Source: an uncultured Bacteroides sp. (lineage in GTDB: Bacteria > Bacteroidota > Bacteroidia > Bacteroidales > Bacteroidaceae). From it: DNA of 64,000 bases. The notes under the pieces were generated by a model. That model saw only the letters and a list, made by a program, of their open reading frames with translations, searched no databases and was not told the DNA's origin. Shown here in pieces: positions 17,422 through 26,734 of the stretch. Made by a program: the position numbers and the translations under genes. Within the stretch, counting starts at the first letter, position 1. Every line of letters begins with the position of its first letter. The DNA is taken from assembly GCA_900755095.1 (NCBI GenBank), contig CAAEFE010000041.1:1-64000 (forward strand), read 5' to 3'.

Positions 17422-19626
17422 TTATAAATGATAGGTAACAATTCTTTCTTCGGGTGAATCGATCCAGAGCCGCCATACTCCTTCCGACACTTTCTCCGGT
17501 GTTCCGATATTTGCTTTGGGGGAACGACGGCTTTTGATTGTCAGATAGCCTTTCCCTTCTGTTGCTTTCACTTTCATCGTTTTGCTGTTCATATAGACAT
17601 GGATATTGCCATTCGGTGTGGGTACAGTGCCTTCCATCCATTTCAATCCTCCCAACACAGGAGTAATAGCAAACTCTTTATATCCTTCTTTTACAGGTTT
17701 CACTCCCAGATAATATTTGCCCAACAAGTAGATAGGACTCGCTCCCCAAGCATGGCACAAACTCTTGCCATAAGGACGGCCATACATGGCAAGATGTTGC
17801 GTTCCAGTTTCTTCAGGGTTGTATTTTTCCCAGAAAGAGGTGGCGCCTTCCTTTAACATTCCTCCCCAATAGGCTTTCATTTCTTTCATTACAGCATCCT
17901 GTTCGCCAAGAGCACAAAGGGCTTCCAGTTCGTAAAAACGCATATAGGGAGTCGTTATTTTCAGAATACTGTCATTCAGCAGAACAGACTGTTTAATGGC
18001 TTGTTGCTTATCTTCATTCAAATATTGAAAGAAGACAGAAAACATATTCGCATAGCGGGTGACCGCATCACTTTGCTGACCGTTGACACAGTTATGTACA
18101 AATGCCTGTTTCTGATTATTCCAGAAGGCAGGTTCTAACTTTGCTTTCAAAGCAGCAGCCAGTTTCTCGTATTTCTGTTTACCATTGGCATCTCCAACTA
18201 ATTCCGCACACAAAGCCATCGTTTCCAGACTTCTGCAAAATAAGATTTGTTCAAAAGAGAGTTCGCCTTTCTTATCCAGATAGCCGTCTGCCCAGTCCAC
18301 AAATACCCAGTCGCCCGTCATTCCTTCTACCATGCCATTCTTATTGGTACGTCCCAACACATAATCCATCATTGTTTGCATACGTGGATATAGTTGGTTG
18401 ACAAAATGGCGGTCGCCACTATACATATAATAATCATATACACTAAGAAACCAATAGAAAGTATAGTCCATGATTGTATTGCTGTGGCTGGTCACAGGAT
18501 CTTTGCCACGAAGTAACCAAATTGTACGTTTGACGGACTCGTTATCAAAGAAAAGATAGTAGTTCATCAAATAACTTTGGATAGCATCGCCACTCCATAC
18601 CCAACGGTCACGTTTGATACCGTCAATGAAGAATTCGCGAGTAGTGAGATGCATGGTGTATGCACCAACTTCCCAAATACGATTCAATTCTTCATCATTA
18701 CAACGGAAACTTCCGCGGTATTCTTCAGGAAGATATTCATATTGCATGGAGACTTCTCCAATCTGTACACCCGGCTCGTGAGTTACATAGACATAGCGGA
18801 AGGCTTTGCTGTTCTCCAATGTATATTCGTTTTCAGAATTACTCAAGGGAGAAGTGCTGCGGATAGCAAGGTCGGTCACTTGTCCCGGTTCGAGCAAGAG
18901 TTTGTCCAATGTTTCGCAATATGCTTTATCTTTTGCTTCTTCCGGGCTTTCACCATAATAAATTTCTATTTTTCCTTTTCCGGAAAGATTCTTCAATGTG
19001 ATGAATCCGAATGTTTCTTTTCCAAAATCATAAAGGATACCTCCTTCGGACTGTTCTGACTTCGTAACAGGTTGCTGCGGTTCACGCATCAGACTGAATT
19101 GGGAAGGACGTTGGGTAGCTCCGTCAAAGTTCCAGCATCCGGCATCCATATAGATAGTGGCAGATGTGTCACTGGCTTTTCCGCTCTCGTCAATCCATTC
19201 TTTATCTTCGTAAGTCACACGCCAGGAAGAGTCTGAATTCACTGTTTTTCCCTTCACATAAATAGTGGGAGGAGTAGCCTGATTCCAGACTTTAATGTTC
19301 AGATTATGTTTTCCGGCCGGAAGCAACATGGTTTCCGGCATACCGAACTGGAGCTTTCCATCCAGTTTGACGTTGTACTTTCCTTCGGCAGCAATAAAGA
19401 TTTCTTCCGGCTCGGAAAGATTCAGTTGCTTGCTGAATTCTACGACAACATAATGACTGTCCGTTTTCCAAAAAGGAGGAAAAAATGCACCTCGTTCCGT
19501 ACGACGGTTATTCATTTGATTTCCCAGCCAGATTTCGTAGTCTCCCGGATACCATATCCAGGTCTGGGCAAATGTGCTGCTTGCCAAAGACAAGGCACTA
19601 AGCAATATCATATATTTCTTTTTCAT
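17422..19626 (-). CDS. GH78 alpha-L-rhamnosidase (RG-II locus type)
   Basis: About 734 residues from the Met at 19626, which begins a clear signal peptide (MKKKYMILLSALSLASSTFA); the ORF itself extends 7 codons upstream. N-terminal beta domains (~25-300) are followed by the (alpha/alpha)6 catalytic barrel with the GH78 motif DGIKRDRWVWSGD (~336-348) containing the general acid/base region, and a C-terminal beta domain. In B. thetaiotaomicron a GH78-GH141-GH127 trio of this order acts on RG-II side chains (established for the families); here the same order suggests removal of alpha-L-rhamnose. It is separated from GH141 by 162 bases containing a tandem repeat, so it may have its own promoter. 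Confidence 0.9.
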   Translation of the reverse strand: MKKKYMILLSALSLASSTFAQTWIWYPGDYEIWLGNQMNNRRTERGAFFPPFWKTDSHYVVVEFSKQLNLSEPEEIFIAAEGKYNVKLDGKLQFGMPETMLLPAGKHNLNIKVWNQATPPTIYVKGKTVNSDSSWRVTYEDKEWIDESGKASDTSATIYMDAGCWNFDGATQRPSQFSLMREPQQPVTKSEQSEGGILYDFGKETFGFITLKNLSGKGKIEIYYGESPEEAKDKAYCETLDKLLLEPGQVTDLAIRSTSPLSNSENEYTLENSKAFRYVYVTHEPGVQIGEVSMQYEYLPEEYRGSFRCNDEELNRIWEVGAYTMHLTTREFFIDGIKRDRWVWSGDAIQSYLMNYYLFFDNESVKRTIWLLRGKDPVTSHSNTIMDYTFYWFLSVYDYYMYSGDRHFVNQLYPRMQTMMDYVLGRTNKNGMVEGMTGDWVFVDWADGYLDKKGELSFEQILFCRSLETMALCAELVGDANGKQKYEKLAAALKAKLEPAFWNNQKQAFVHNCVNGQQSDAVTRYANMFSVFFQYLNEDKQQAIKQSVLLNDSILKITTPYMRFYELEALCALGEQDAVMKEMKAYWGGMLKEGATSFWEKYNPEETGTQHLAMYGRPYGKSLCHAWGASPIYLLGKYYLGVKPVKEGYKEFAITPVLGGLKWMEGTVPTPNGNIHVYMNSKTMKVKATEGKGYLTIKSRRSPKANIGTPEKVSEGVWRLWIDSPEERIVTYHL

Positions 19627-19665
19627 TTTTCTTTCTATTACTAACAAACTGAATCATAAGAAATA

Positions 19666-19757
19666 ATTCGTTCCACAGTGGTTGACGTTTAGTTCCACAT
19701 CTGTTTCCCTTTAGTTCTACAATTGTTTTCCTTTAGTTCCATATCTGTGGAACGAAT
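19666..19757. repeat. Four-unit 22-bp tandem repeat flanked by 13-bp inverted repeats, upstream of GH78
   Basis: Four units of exactly 22 bp start at 19666, 19688, 19710 and 19732, each with (T/G)TTC(C/T)A at the same offset (GTTCC begins at 19670 and 19692; GTTCT at 19714; GTTCC at 19736). The outermost units also form a 13-bp inverted repeat: ATTCGTTCCACAG (19666-19678) with CTGTGGAACGAAT (19745-19757). A 22-bp period is about two DNA turns, so regulator subunits could stack on one face. It lies 40 bases upstream of the GH78 start and 32 bases downstream of the GH141 stop. Confidence 0.8.
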
Positions 19758-19788
19758 CACGTATTACAGTTAAATGACTTGTCAATAC

Positions 19789-21660
19789 CTACTGGATATT
19801 TAGTAAATCCTTATATCCTGCTTCCAGTCCCGCACGTTCACGAACATCATTATCCACCTTCGGGCCATTGTTCTCCCATACATTTCCCGGGCCATTGGCA
19901 TTTTGCAGATACTTCTCTCCTTCTGTCCAATTATCACGTACAGTAATAAAGGAAGAACCTTCATCCGTATAAAGATAGAACCAGTGATTAGGATCGTGTA
20001 CATACCCCGGTTTATAAATACTATGCACGCAATTCTCCGTTACATAACTTTTCGGCTGCGAACCGAGTGTGTAAATACCTGCCACATCATACATGTGTTT
20101 CGCATAATGATGAATCAGATTGGCATGTACTCTGTTATTACGCATACAATTCACAGTTTGCGTCCATCCCCAACCAAGGCTGATGCCACTATAAGGCACT
20201 TCACTGATTTCATTATGCTCGATATTGACGTCCCCTACATATCCCGCAGCAATGGCAAGACATCCCCAATCTTCATTGCCTATTTCCGTGAAATAGCAAT
20301 TATTGATTTGTTGCTGTGTGCATACTTCCCGACGGTCAGCAGGATCGTATGGCAAATGCGTCTCATGGGCAGCCGGAGAAAAACTGCCGACTAACAGACC
20401 ATTTCCGGCAATATCGCGGAAGAGACAGCCACGAACAACACCGCCTTGCACCGCTTCTTCATAATCCAATCCGGTCGAGCCTAAATGCTCGAACCGGCAA
20501 CGCTCGAAATCAATCTGCTTTGCAGCAACCACACGAACAGCAGCTGCGGGACGTCCCAACCATCCTTGGTTATCCAACGGATGATTCAAGTAGTTCCGTT
20601 GCATTTTCGGATCAATCCGGTAACCATCTGTCAGATACATACCTGCTTGAAGAGGTACATGTCCTTTTTCTGACGGACGCATCCACGTAGTATAGGAAAA
20701 AGTAATTTTCTCAAAACGAATATGACACACAGGACGATCTAAAGTTCCTTCCACCCGTACTAATGTCTCAACGGCAGGCACGATCACTTCCGCCTCCTGC
20801 ATCTTCTCTCCTTCCCGTGGATAATAATATACTTTACGGGCATCTATATCATGATACCATTCTCCAGGCACATCCTGCAATTCGCGGGCATTTGTCAGAT
20901 AGAAAGCAGAATTATGTCCGTCCGTCGTCACCATCGGACGCGGCCAGGGATGCTCAAACTGAATCCGGCTTTCCGGTTGATGAAAACGTATTGCCGCGCT
21001 ATCTCCCTGCACTTCAACTGAACGAATCCGAAGATTGGCAACACACCACATTTGGTGTAATACCATCTCGGCATATTTAGCTTTCAAATTCCCTTTATTA
21101 TCAATAAGTCTGCGAATGGAAACTACAGGTACATAAAGCATTTCATTCTTCTCATCCACACTGCAAATGCGATTCATCTTTTCGAAATCTTCCACATCAC
21201 GGGCACGAACTGCCTTTTTTCCATTCACCCACAACTGGCGGAAATCCAATGGACGTCCATTAAATACCGGGACATCTGCTACCCAAACTTTCCCTTGCTT
21301 CTTCCAGCCATTTATGCTGATTCCCCCACTCAATATCACCTTTTCATCGCCTACCGAACGAATGACTGTGGGCGATTCCTTGGTTCCGCTATCTTCCGGA
21401 CGGATAAAAGCCGGTTCATAGAAGGCATACGTTCCACCTTCCATATAGATTGTGATTCCACCTTGAATACGGTTATCCTCTGTCCTGCGCCATTCTCGTG
21501 CTTGTCGCAAGGCAGAAGTCAGCGTGGCTTTAGGAGATTGACGAGTTCCGTCGTTGAAGTCACTGCCCTTGGGAGAAATCCATATCTCACCGGCCAATAG
21601 CCAGTGACTGCACAAGATACATATAGCCGTTACAAATAACTTTTTCATGTTTTTTTTCAT
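19789..21660 (-). CDS. GH141-family parallel beta-helix glycosidase
   Basis: 623 residues (or 619 from the second Met) with a signal peptide (LFVTAICILCSHWLLAG). Begins IWISPKGSDFNDGTRQSPKATLTSALRQARE, the right-handed beta-helix signature of GH141/pectate-lyase-like proteins; repeated coil residues run through ~330-560 (e.g. RCRFEHLGSTGLDYEEAVQGG). GH141 was founded on an RG-II enzyme (alpha-L-fucosidase acting on 2-O-methyl-fucose) and also contains xylanases; the neighbours favour the RG-II role. Starts 23 bases after the GH127 stop, so the two are co-transcribed. Exported, likely periplasmic. Confidence 0.88.
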   Translation of the reverse strand: MKKNMKKLFVTAICILCSHWLLAGEIWISPKGSDFNDGTRQSPKATLTSALRQAREWRRTEDNRIQGGITIYMEGGTYAFYEPAFIRPEDSGTKESPTVIRSVGDEKVILSGGISINGWKKQGKVWVADVPVFNGRPLDFRQLWVNGKKAVRARDVEDFEKMNRICSVDEKNEMLYVPVVSIRRLIDNKGNLKAKYAEMVLHQMWCVANLRIRSVEVQGDSAAIRFHQPESRIQFEHPWPRPMVTTDGHNSAFYLTNARELQDVPGEWYHDIDARKVYYYPREGEKMQEAEVIVPAVETLVRVEGTLDRPVCHIRFEKITFSYTTWMRPSEKGHVPLQAGMYLTDGYRIDPKMQRNYLNHPLDNQGWLGRPAAAVRVVAAKQIDFERCRFEHLGSTGLDYEEAVQGGVVRGCLFRDIAGNGLLVGSFSPAAHETHLPYDPADRREVCTQQQINNCYFTEIGNEDWGCLAIAAGYVGDVNIEHNEISEVPYSGISLGWGWTQTVNCMRNNRVHANLIHHYAKHMYDVAGIYTLGSQPKSYVTENCVHSIYKPGYVHDPNHWFYLYTDEGSSFITVRDNWTEGEKYLQNANGPGNVWENNGPKVDNDVRERAGLEAGYKDLLNIQ

Positions 21661-21683
21661 TTCTGTATACTAAACAATCCGGA

Positions 21684-23780
21684 CTATCTGGCAAGAGGCA
21701 TCCATACAGTCATTTCTCCCTTTCCTCTGTTTCCCCAGGCATAATAAGGAATCAAGCGGATATTTACTGTCTTTTCAGCCTGAACAACCGGCCGGTAAAG
21801 CACTCCTTCCCACGAAGTTGTAGATGCCAGACGTGCCATTCCTTCAAGTGCAACAATCGGACTGCCTTCGATTGTGATTTTCTTCGGAGTTAGTTTTATA
21901 TCAGCGGGAATCAATACATTATCAATCTTTTCCCCGTTTGCAATATCCATACTTTCCAGACAGTACACCAACGGCCCGCGCTTCACGACCACCTGATTAC
22001 GAATCTCCTCTGCTAACGGATGAGCTTCGAGCAAACGGACAGGCATATCCATCACCAGCTCCACTACATCCCCCTTCTTCCATGTACGATTTACTTCCGC
22101 ATACGAATTTGCCTTCGCATTGACTTGCAGCGGCTGCCCATTCACCCTAAGCGTAGCCTTTTCACACCATTCAGGAATACGTAAGAAGAGCGAGAAAGTA
22201 CCTACCTTACGAGGAACTTTATCCAACGTTACGCGCACATTTCCATCCCAAGGATAATCCGTTTCCTGCGTCAGAGCTACTTCTCCCTTCTCTTTCCAAG
22301 TCGTTGTCAATGTATTTGCCCCATACAAATTGCAATAAATCCCTTCCGGACTCAATGTATATGCATAGTTTTGTGCCTGACACAGCGTACGCAATGTGTT
22401 CGGAGGACAGCAGAAACAACTGATATATTCCGTCCGTTCCTTCGGCCAACGAAGTGAGTAAGGAAGACCGGCACTGATACGAAGCGGATTCGTGTAGAAA
22501 TACTTCTTTCCATCCAGACTGATACCGCTCAATACACTATTATAAAGACAAGTCTCTACAAGATCGGCATATTTCGCATCCCCTGTCACCTCCAGCATCC
22601 GCCAGTTGAACAGCATATTACCGATATTGGCACACGTTTCATTATGCGCAGTGCTATTCGGCAACTGATAAGGACGTCCATAACTCTGATGCACTTTCTG
22701 AATACTATCCGGCTCATAACACGTTCCATCGGGCGATGTACCATCATAAAGAGCACCGCAAGCACCGGTCACATACATTTTCCGGGTCACGATATCATTC
22801 CAGATACTAGTCAGATTCTTCATTAATTGCTGCTCACCGGTTTCTGCATATACATCCGCTACTCCGGCATACAGATAGTTGGCACGTACCGCATGTCCCA
22901 TCGCACGATATTGATCGCGGAAAGGAATACGGTCCTGGTTATCGTCCGTACCGTTCTCTACCATACCACGGATATCAATCAGATTCTTTGAAAGCTCCAG
23001 ATAACGGGGATTTCCGGTAGCCCGGTACATTTCGACTACCCCCATATAGTGAGAGGGACAAATAGCATTGCGAGCCAGTTCGGCAGAAGCCGTTTCATAA
23101 AAATGACAGAGGAAATCCGTCGCTTTCACGGCAGCATCGAAAAGAGTCGTTTTTCCGGTGGCACGACGATGCACAATACCCGCCATCATCAAGTGTCCCA
23201 GATTATAAGTCTCAAAGTTCAGCCGATTGGCAAAAGCTCCTTTTTCATCCTCATCACCTACTTTCGTTCCAATGACCGTTTGTTTATGCTGATCCTCCAA
23301 TGCATGAGAGTCAATCCCTTTATTCAGTTCTTCGATAACAACAGGCGTATGTATATAACCATCTGCACGTTGGGCTTTTACGACACAAGCAATAAAGTTA
23401 TCCATCAACTTATCCAGTTCCGGATCTTTGTTGACAGCATAGACAGAAGCCACTCCTTCCATCCACTTATACATATCTCCGTCATGGAACGGAGGTCCCC
23501 AATGTTCACCCTTGCACACACCGGCAGCAATCTCAAAATTACGGAAACCGTGAGAGATCTCCGGCGTGTTCCAAGTGTTCCACATACTTTGCAGGGAAGT
23601 CCGGCTAAATACCTGAAAGCGATCTCCCCAGAATCCATCTGTCCAATGTACGGCACTGATTCCGGTATTCGCCATCTTCGCAAAACGGCTCTGACTCATA
23701 TCCGTCAATCCATTGCTTTGCGCAAGTGCTCCCGTAACGGAGGCGGAAGCTAAAAGAAGTAACAGTTTTATCTGTTTCAT
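21684..23780 (-). CDS. GH127-family glycosidase (aceric acid hydrolase / beta-L-arabinofuranosidase type)
   Basis: 698 residues with signal peptide (MKQIKLLLLLASASVTGALAQ). (alpha/alpha)6 barrel (~40-470) followed by beta domains. Key GH127 features are visible: HNETCANIGNMLFNW (~378-392) and CFCCPPNTLRT (~453-463) with the Zn-binding/nucleophilic cysteines known in the family. GH127 covers beta-L-arabinofuranosidases and the RG-II aceric acid hydrolase; being first in a GH127-GH141-GH78 unit points to the latter, by synteny. First gene of the unit, preceded by a 128-base gap to the DUF5131 gene. Confidence 0.9.
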   Translation of the reverse strand: MKQIKLLLLLASASVTGALAQSNGLTDMSQSRFAKMANTGISAVHWTDGFWGDRFQVFSRTSLQSMWNTWNTPEISHGFRNFEIAAGVCKGEHWGPPFHDGDMYKWMEGVASVYAVNKDPELDKLMDNFIACVVKAQRADGYIHTPVVIEELNKGIDSHALEDQHKQTVIGTKVGDEDEKGAFANRLNFETYNLGHLMMAGIVHRRATGKTTLFDAAVKATDFLCHFYETASAELARNAICPSHYMGVVEMYRATGNPRYLELSKNLIDIRGMVENGTDDNQDRIPFRDQYRAMGHAVRANYLYAGVADVYAETGEQQLMKNLTSIWNDIVTRKMYVTGACGALYDGTSPDGTCYEPDSIQKVHQSYGRPYQLPNSTAHNETCANIGNMLFNWRMLEVTGDAKYADLVETCLYNSVLSGISLDGKKYFYTNPLRISAGLPYSLRWPKERTEYISCFCCPPNTLRTLCQAQNYAYTLSPEGIYCNLYGANTLTTTWKEKGEVALTQETDYPWDGNVRVTLDKVPRKVGTFSLFLRIPEWCEKATLRVNGQPLQVNAKANSYAEVNRTWKKGDVVELVMDMPVRLLEAHPLAEEIRNQVVVKRGPLVYCLESMDIANGEKIDNVLIPADIKLTPKKITIEGSPIVALEGMARLASTTSWEGVLYRPVVQAEKTVNIRLIPYYAWGNRGKGEMTVWMPLAR

Positions 23781-23859
23781 TAATATGGATAATTTAAAAT
23801 TTACACAATATCTTTATAAAAAGACGTGATTATCCGTATTTTGTACTCAATAAAACAAA

Positions 23860-23890
23860 AAAGCGAAGATTGCCAAGCAACCCTCGCTTT
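23860..23890. terminator. Terminator after the DUF5131 gene
   Basis: AAAGCGA (23860-23866) pairs with TCGCTTT (23884-23890), with inner TTGC/GCAA pairing. It lies just after the stop of the minus-strand gene ending at 23909, and on that strand a T-rich run follows. Confidence 0.6.
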
Positions 23891-23908
23891 CAGTAAAAAA
23901 TATCTAAA

Positions 23909-24658
23909 CTAACCTTTTATTTCTTGTTTATCAGGCGTATAATTCAATCCTGCCTTCCTCGCCTGCGAATGTTGAAACTGTCGGGCAATTTTGTATTCAT
24001 GTCCCTCTTTCAGCAAATAACTCCCAGTCTGCTTGAACCAAAAGCCGACATTCGCATCTATACATTGCTGCCGGATATCCAGCACCCACTCGTAGTCACA
24101 CATTCGGGCTTCCTTTCCCGACTCCCCTCCGGCAACCACCTGTTCCACCCAATCCCCTAACTCACCTCTAAAATCAATCCGGCTAAGAAGCGGCTCGCAG
24201 ATAATAATTTTATGTTTAATAGGAATTTCTCTATAAATAGGTAGACGATAATCCACCCTATCCTGATTCTCCATTGTGCAGCAGATTGTTACGTTCTCAT
24301 ACCCATCACCCCAATCGGGAGGCAGACACTGTTGTAATCGATCGATTCGTTTGGTTATAAAAAGGAAACGAAGATCCTGCCGTATCCGCATCATCTCCCA
24401 CGCTTCGGCACGCCATTCGTCAGCATCTTCTATCAGAAAGTCCGAAGTAAAACAGGTATATACCAGATTGCCCGAAGGTATCTTATACGTACCGTTCTTT
24501 TTCCGAAGCAAGGGTAAATCAAACTTCTCCGTCTTTGTCACCACCGAACTGTCTTTTCCATATTTACCATCCGTCCGATACACATAACAATGGCGGCAGC
24601 CCTCACTCAATTTGTGACAGCCATGCCAAAGATTCCACATTGAAGCTTTTTCACCCAT
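23909..24658 (-). CDS. DUF5131 (phage Gp37/Gp68-like) protein with cysteine cluster
   Basis: 249 residues. Starts MWNLWHGCHKLSEGCRHCYVYR with three cysteines (C14, C21, C24), the hallmark of the DUF5131/gp37-gp68 family, which resembles radical-SAM iron-sulfur proteins. Other family-like segments: VYTCFTSDFLIEDADEWRAEAWEMM and FLFITKRIDRLQQCLPPDWG, and VAGGESGKEARMCDYEWVLDIR. The biochemical role of the family is not established to my knowledge. Found in phages and in chromosomes near mobile DNA. A -7 element TATCTTTG (minus strand, 24680-24673) lies 15 bases upstream. Confidence 0.85.
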   Translation of the reverse strand: MGEKASMWNLWHGCHKLSEGCRHCYVYRTDGKYGKDSSVVTKTEKFDLPLLRKKNGTYKIPSGNLVYTCFTSDFLIEDADEWRAEAWEMMRIRQDLRFLFITKRIDRLQQCLPPDWGDGYENVTICCTMENQDRVDYRLPIYREIPIKHKIIICEPLLSRIDFRGELGDWVEQVVAGGESGKEARMCDYEWVLDIRQQCIDANVGFWFKQTGSYLLKEGHEYKIARQFQHSQARKAGLNYTPDKQEIKG

Positions 24659-24672
24659 CTTCTTTTTTTCTT

Positions 24673-24680
24673 CAAAGATA
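24673..24680 (-). promoter_or_regulatory. Candidate -7 element for the DUF5131 gene
   Basis: On the minus strand this reads TATCTTTG, a perfect TAnnTTTG, 15-22 bases before the start codon at 24658. No matching TTTG at -33 was found. Confidence 0.4.
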
Positions 24681-24710
24681 TATTTAAACTATTACATAAC
24701 CATAAAAAGA

Positions 24711-24744
24711 GTGCACCCTATTCTTCAACAGAATAAAGGTGCAC
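24711..24744. terminator. Hairpin, terminator-like on the minus strand
   Basis: GTGCACC (24711-24717) pairs with GGTGCAC (24738-24744), extended by TATTCT/AGAATA. On the minus strand the stem is followed by TCTTTTTATGG, a T-run typical of a Rho-independent terminator. It could end the amidase transcript far downstream or an unrecognised small RNA. Confidence 0.5.
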
Positions 24745-24828
24745 CAAAACACAAACAAAACAAACAATAGAGCGACCTTCACAGGCAGCCGATCCACAAG
24801 GGATCTTTATCTTAGTCAGCCCATCTTG

Positions 24829-24981
24829 ATGATGATAGCTTCACTCATAGCGATACTCCTACTGCTGATAACAATGCAGGCAAAAAGTATTCCATGTATT
24901 GCCTTACATGAATCCGGTTTTCCATTTCCTCCCAAAATTCTAATTGCTTATAACGGGGAAAGTAGCACCCAAAAATCATAA
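24829..24981 (+). CDS. Possible small hydrophobic peptide
   Basis: A 50-residue reading frame beginning MMIASLIAILLLLITMQAKS, a single predicted membrane segment, followed by a short polar tail. The longer frame from 24739 adds an unlikely N-terminus that overlaps the hairpin. Small membrane peptides next to hairpins can be type I toxins, but nothing else supports that here, and chance is quite possible. Confidence 0.2.
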   Translation: MMIASLIAILLLLITMQAKSIPCIALHESGFPFPPKILIAYNGESSTQKS

Positions 24982-25387
24982 AAGAATGTTTTTTTATCGA
25001 GAAGACATTTTGCTAATCGACTATTATATATAATCATTAATCCCTAATATTGTTTGTTAGTTACCTTCTGCAAAGGTCCGTATAATCACGAATATGGCAA
25101 ATTGTATTCATGTTTAAGAGAACAATATCTGTTTACAAACAAGACTAATAGCTAATGTTTTAAAATAGCCTGTTTCAGTATATGCAAAATTCAAACTCAA
25201 AAGCTACCACTTTTACGTTATTCGCACATTTAGGGCTATACAATTCCAATTATCACAATAGAAAAATTCGCCCTCATTCTCATTGTATATCCCGATGATG
25301 AATATGAATATTATTGAACAATCACTCCATTAAGCCCGATATACCTCTACAAAGATAGTATTATTCTATATATTTCTATGCAAATCC

Positions 25388-26326
25388 TCAAAAAAGAATT
25401 CTCCTCTTTTTATAAATAAAGTAAAGTAACATCAATGTCGATATACTAATTATTAGCATCCAACTTATATTTTTCCTATAATATAAGCTATTCTCTTCCT
25501 CCTCACAAACCACTTTATGATGATTCGTGTCGATGAAAGATGATATTTGAGTATCTTCTTTCTCATCTATCCTCTCTTTCTTTTCAAAAACCTTATTCAC
25601 CGTCTTTCTGCTACCTGAAATAAAACAGGTGGAAGAGAAATCCCCTGTCGCAGTATCTTTCCCCAATACTACCAATATTTGTTCGGTAGACTCCTCCATC
25701 CGTTCCAGCATCTTCCTTTCCTGATTAACATCATACGAAGCCACATGGGAAGAATGCCCGGAAGAACTTGAATCCATCTGCACCTCACTGCTCCTACTGA
25801 TAACTTCCTTCTTAGTCCTACATCCCGAAAGCACCCCCGGAAGAACGAACCCCAATAATAAAACAAACAGCAGCTCTCTCCCACTCTTCATAAACTCCCT
25901 CACATCAAAACAAGGACACGCTTTCACATATTCATAAGGTTCGATCACCCCGTCTCCATTCAAATCCGGCGAAGTATCCCGGTGTCCCAATACCTGAAGA
26001 ATAGTATATTCCCGTTGCAAATCCATTATTACTTGATAAAGCACCCGTTTTTGAACATTTGTCCGAGTATCTGCCGGATGTCCGTTCTCATCCAATCCCC
26101 CGATATAACAGAGCCCGATACTTCGCTCATTCCAACCTTTGCAATGTGCTCCAGGCAAATCAATTTCCCTTCCTTTCTCCAGTCTTCCGTCCAGACGGAT
26201 AACATAATGATATCCGATGCCGTTGAACCCACGTTCCCGATGCCAACGGTCAATATCTGCGGCGGTAAAGTCCTGTCCGGCTTTTGTTGCCGAGCAATGC
26301 ACTATAATAGAATCTATCTTTCTCAT
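25388..26326 (-). CDS. N-acetylmuramoyl-L-alanine amidase with C-terminal membrane module
   Basis: 312 residues. Residues 1-145 form an Amidase_2/PGRP-type zinc domain: HCSAT (H10), GYHYVIRLDG (H40), GHRDTSPDLNGDG, and the ACPCFDV end. Beyond this it continues with a hydrophobic stretch ending LPGVLSGC (~152-172, lipobox-like), a polar region with possible coiled coil (~175-280), and a second membrane segment (ISWMLIISISTLMLLYFIYKKR, near the C-terminus). Stand-alone amidases of this Bacteroides family are about 145-160 residues, so the extra half looks like a fusion with a spanin-like membrane protein. It forms a cassette with the two genes upstream. Role: peptidoglycan cleavage, phage-lysis-like. 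Confidence 0.85.
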   Translation of the reverse strand: MRKIDSIIVHCSATKAGQDFTAADIDRWHRERGFNGIGYHYVIRLDGRLEKGREIDLPGAHCKGWNERSIGLCYIGGLDENGHPADTRTNVQKRVLYQVIMDLQREYTILQVLGHRDTSPDLNGDGVIEPYEYVKACPCFDVREFMKSGRELLFVLLLGFVLPGVLSGCRTKKEVISRSSEVQMDSSSSGHSSHVASYDVNQERKMLERMEESTEQILVVLGKDTATGDFSSTCFISGSRKTVNKVFEKKERIDEKEDTQISSFIDTNHHKVVCEEEENSLYYRKNISWMLIISISTLMLLYFIYKKRRILF

Positions 26327-26354
26327 GACATTTTATTTTTATCAACTAACCTCA

Positions 26355-26705
26355 TTAATATTCCGAAGGAGGAATGCGCTTCACACACCCTCTGATCTCA
26401 CACTTTTTCACCTCCGACTCTTTCTGTGCCAACTCCACCTCATGGCATTTATGTATCCAGTCGATCTTCTCTTCCTGCTCCTTGCGAAGCTCGATATAAA
26501 GCCCGTCTATTTTCTCGTCCCGCTGTGCCAGGCGATCTTCCAGCCAATCCACCTTTTTACGACGATTTTCTTCTTCCAGACTGCTCACGTCTGCCTCTTC
26601 TTTCCGTGCATCCGTTTTCCAGCAAGAGATATATCTCACCATCCATTTCACCGCTTCCAAACCACCCATAGCAGTAATAAAAGCAAGGATTGTAGTTATT
26701 TGCAT
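26355..26705 (-). CDS. Small membrane coiled-coil protein of the HU-amidase cassette
   Basis: 116 residues: one N-terminal membrane segment (ITTILAFITAMGGLEAVKWMV) and a long charged coiled coil (~35-100). I do not recognise a named family. Its place between an HU-like gene and an amidase gene, 28 bases before the latter, suggests a holin- or spanin-type partner in a prophage-derived lysis-like cassette. That function is inferred from position only. Confidence 0.65.
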   Translation of the reverse strand: MQITTILAFITAMGGLEAVKWMVRYISCWKTDARKEEADVSSLEEENRRKKVDWLEDRLAQRDEKIDGLYIELRKEQEEKIDWIHKCHEVELAQKESEVKKCEIRGCVKRIPPSEY

Positions 26706-26734
26706 ATTGATCTATTTATGTAGTTATAAAGAAA

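Larger units (their letters stand above)
24659..25387. other. 729-base region without a clear gene
   Basis: Contains a terminator-like hairpin (24711-24744), a doubtful small hydrophobic ORF (24829-24981) and AT-rich sequence from 24980 to the amidase stop at 25388 in which I see no gene or repeat. Confidence 0.6.

Noticed and set aside
23049..23753. 234-codon plus-strand ORF
   Set aside because: It lies entirely antisense to the well-supported GH127 gene and shows no protein motifs.
24711..24744. Riboswitch
   Set aside because: A single hairpin with a T-run on the minus strand fits a terminator; no aptamer-like conserved elements were seen.
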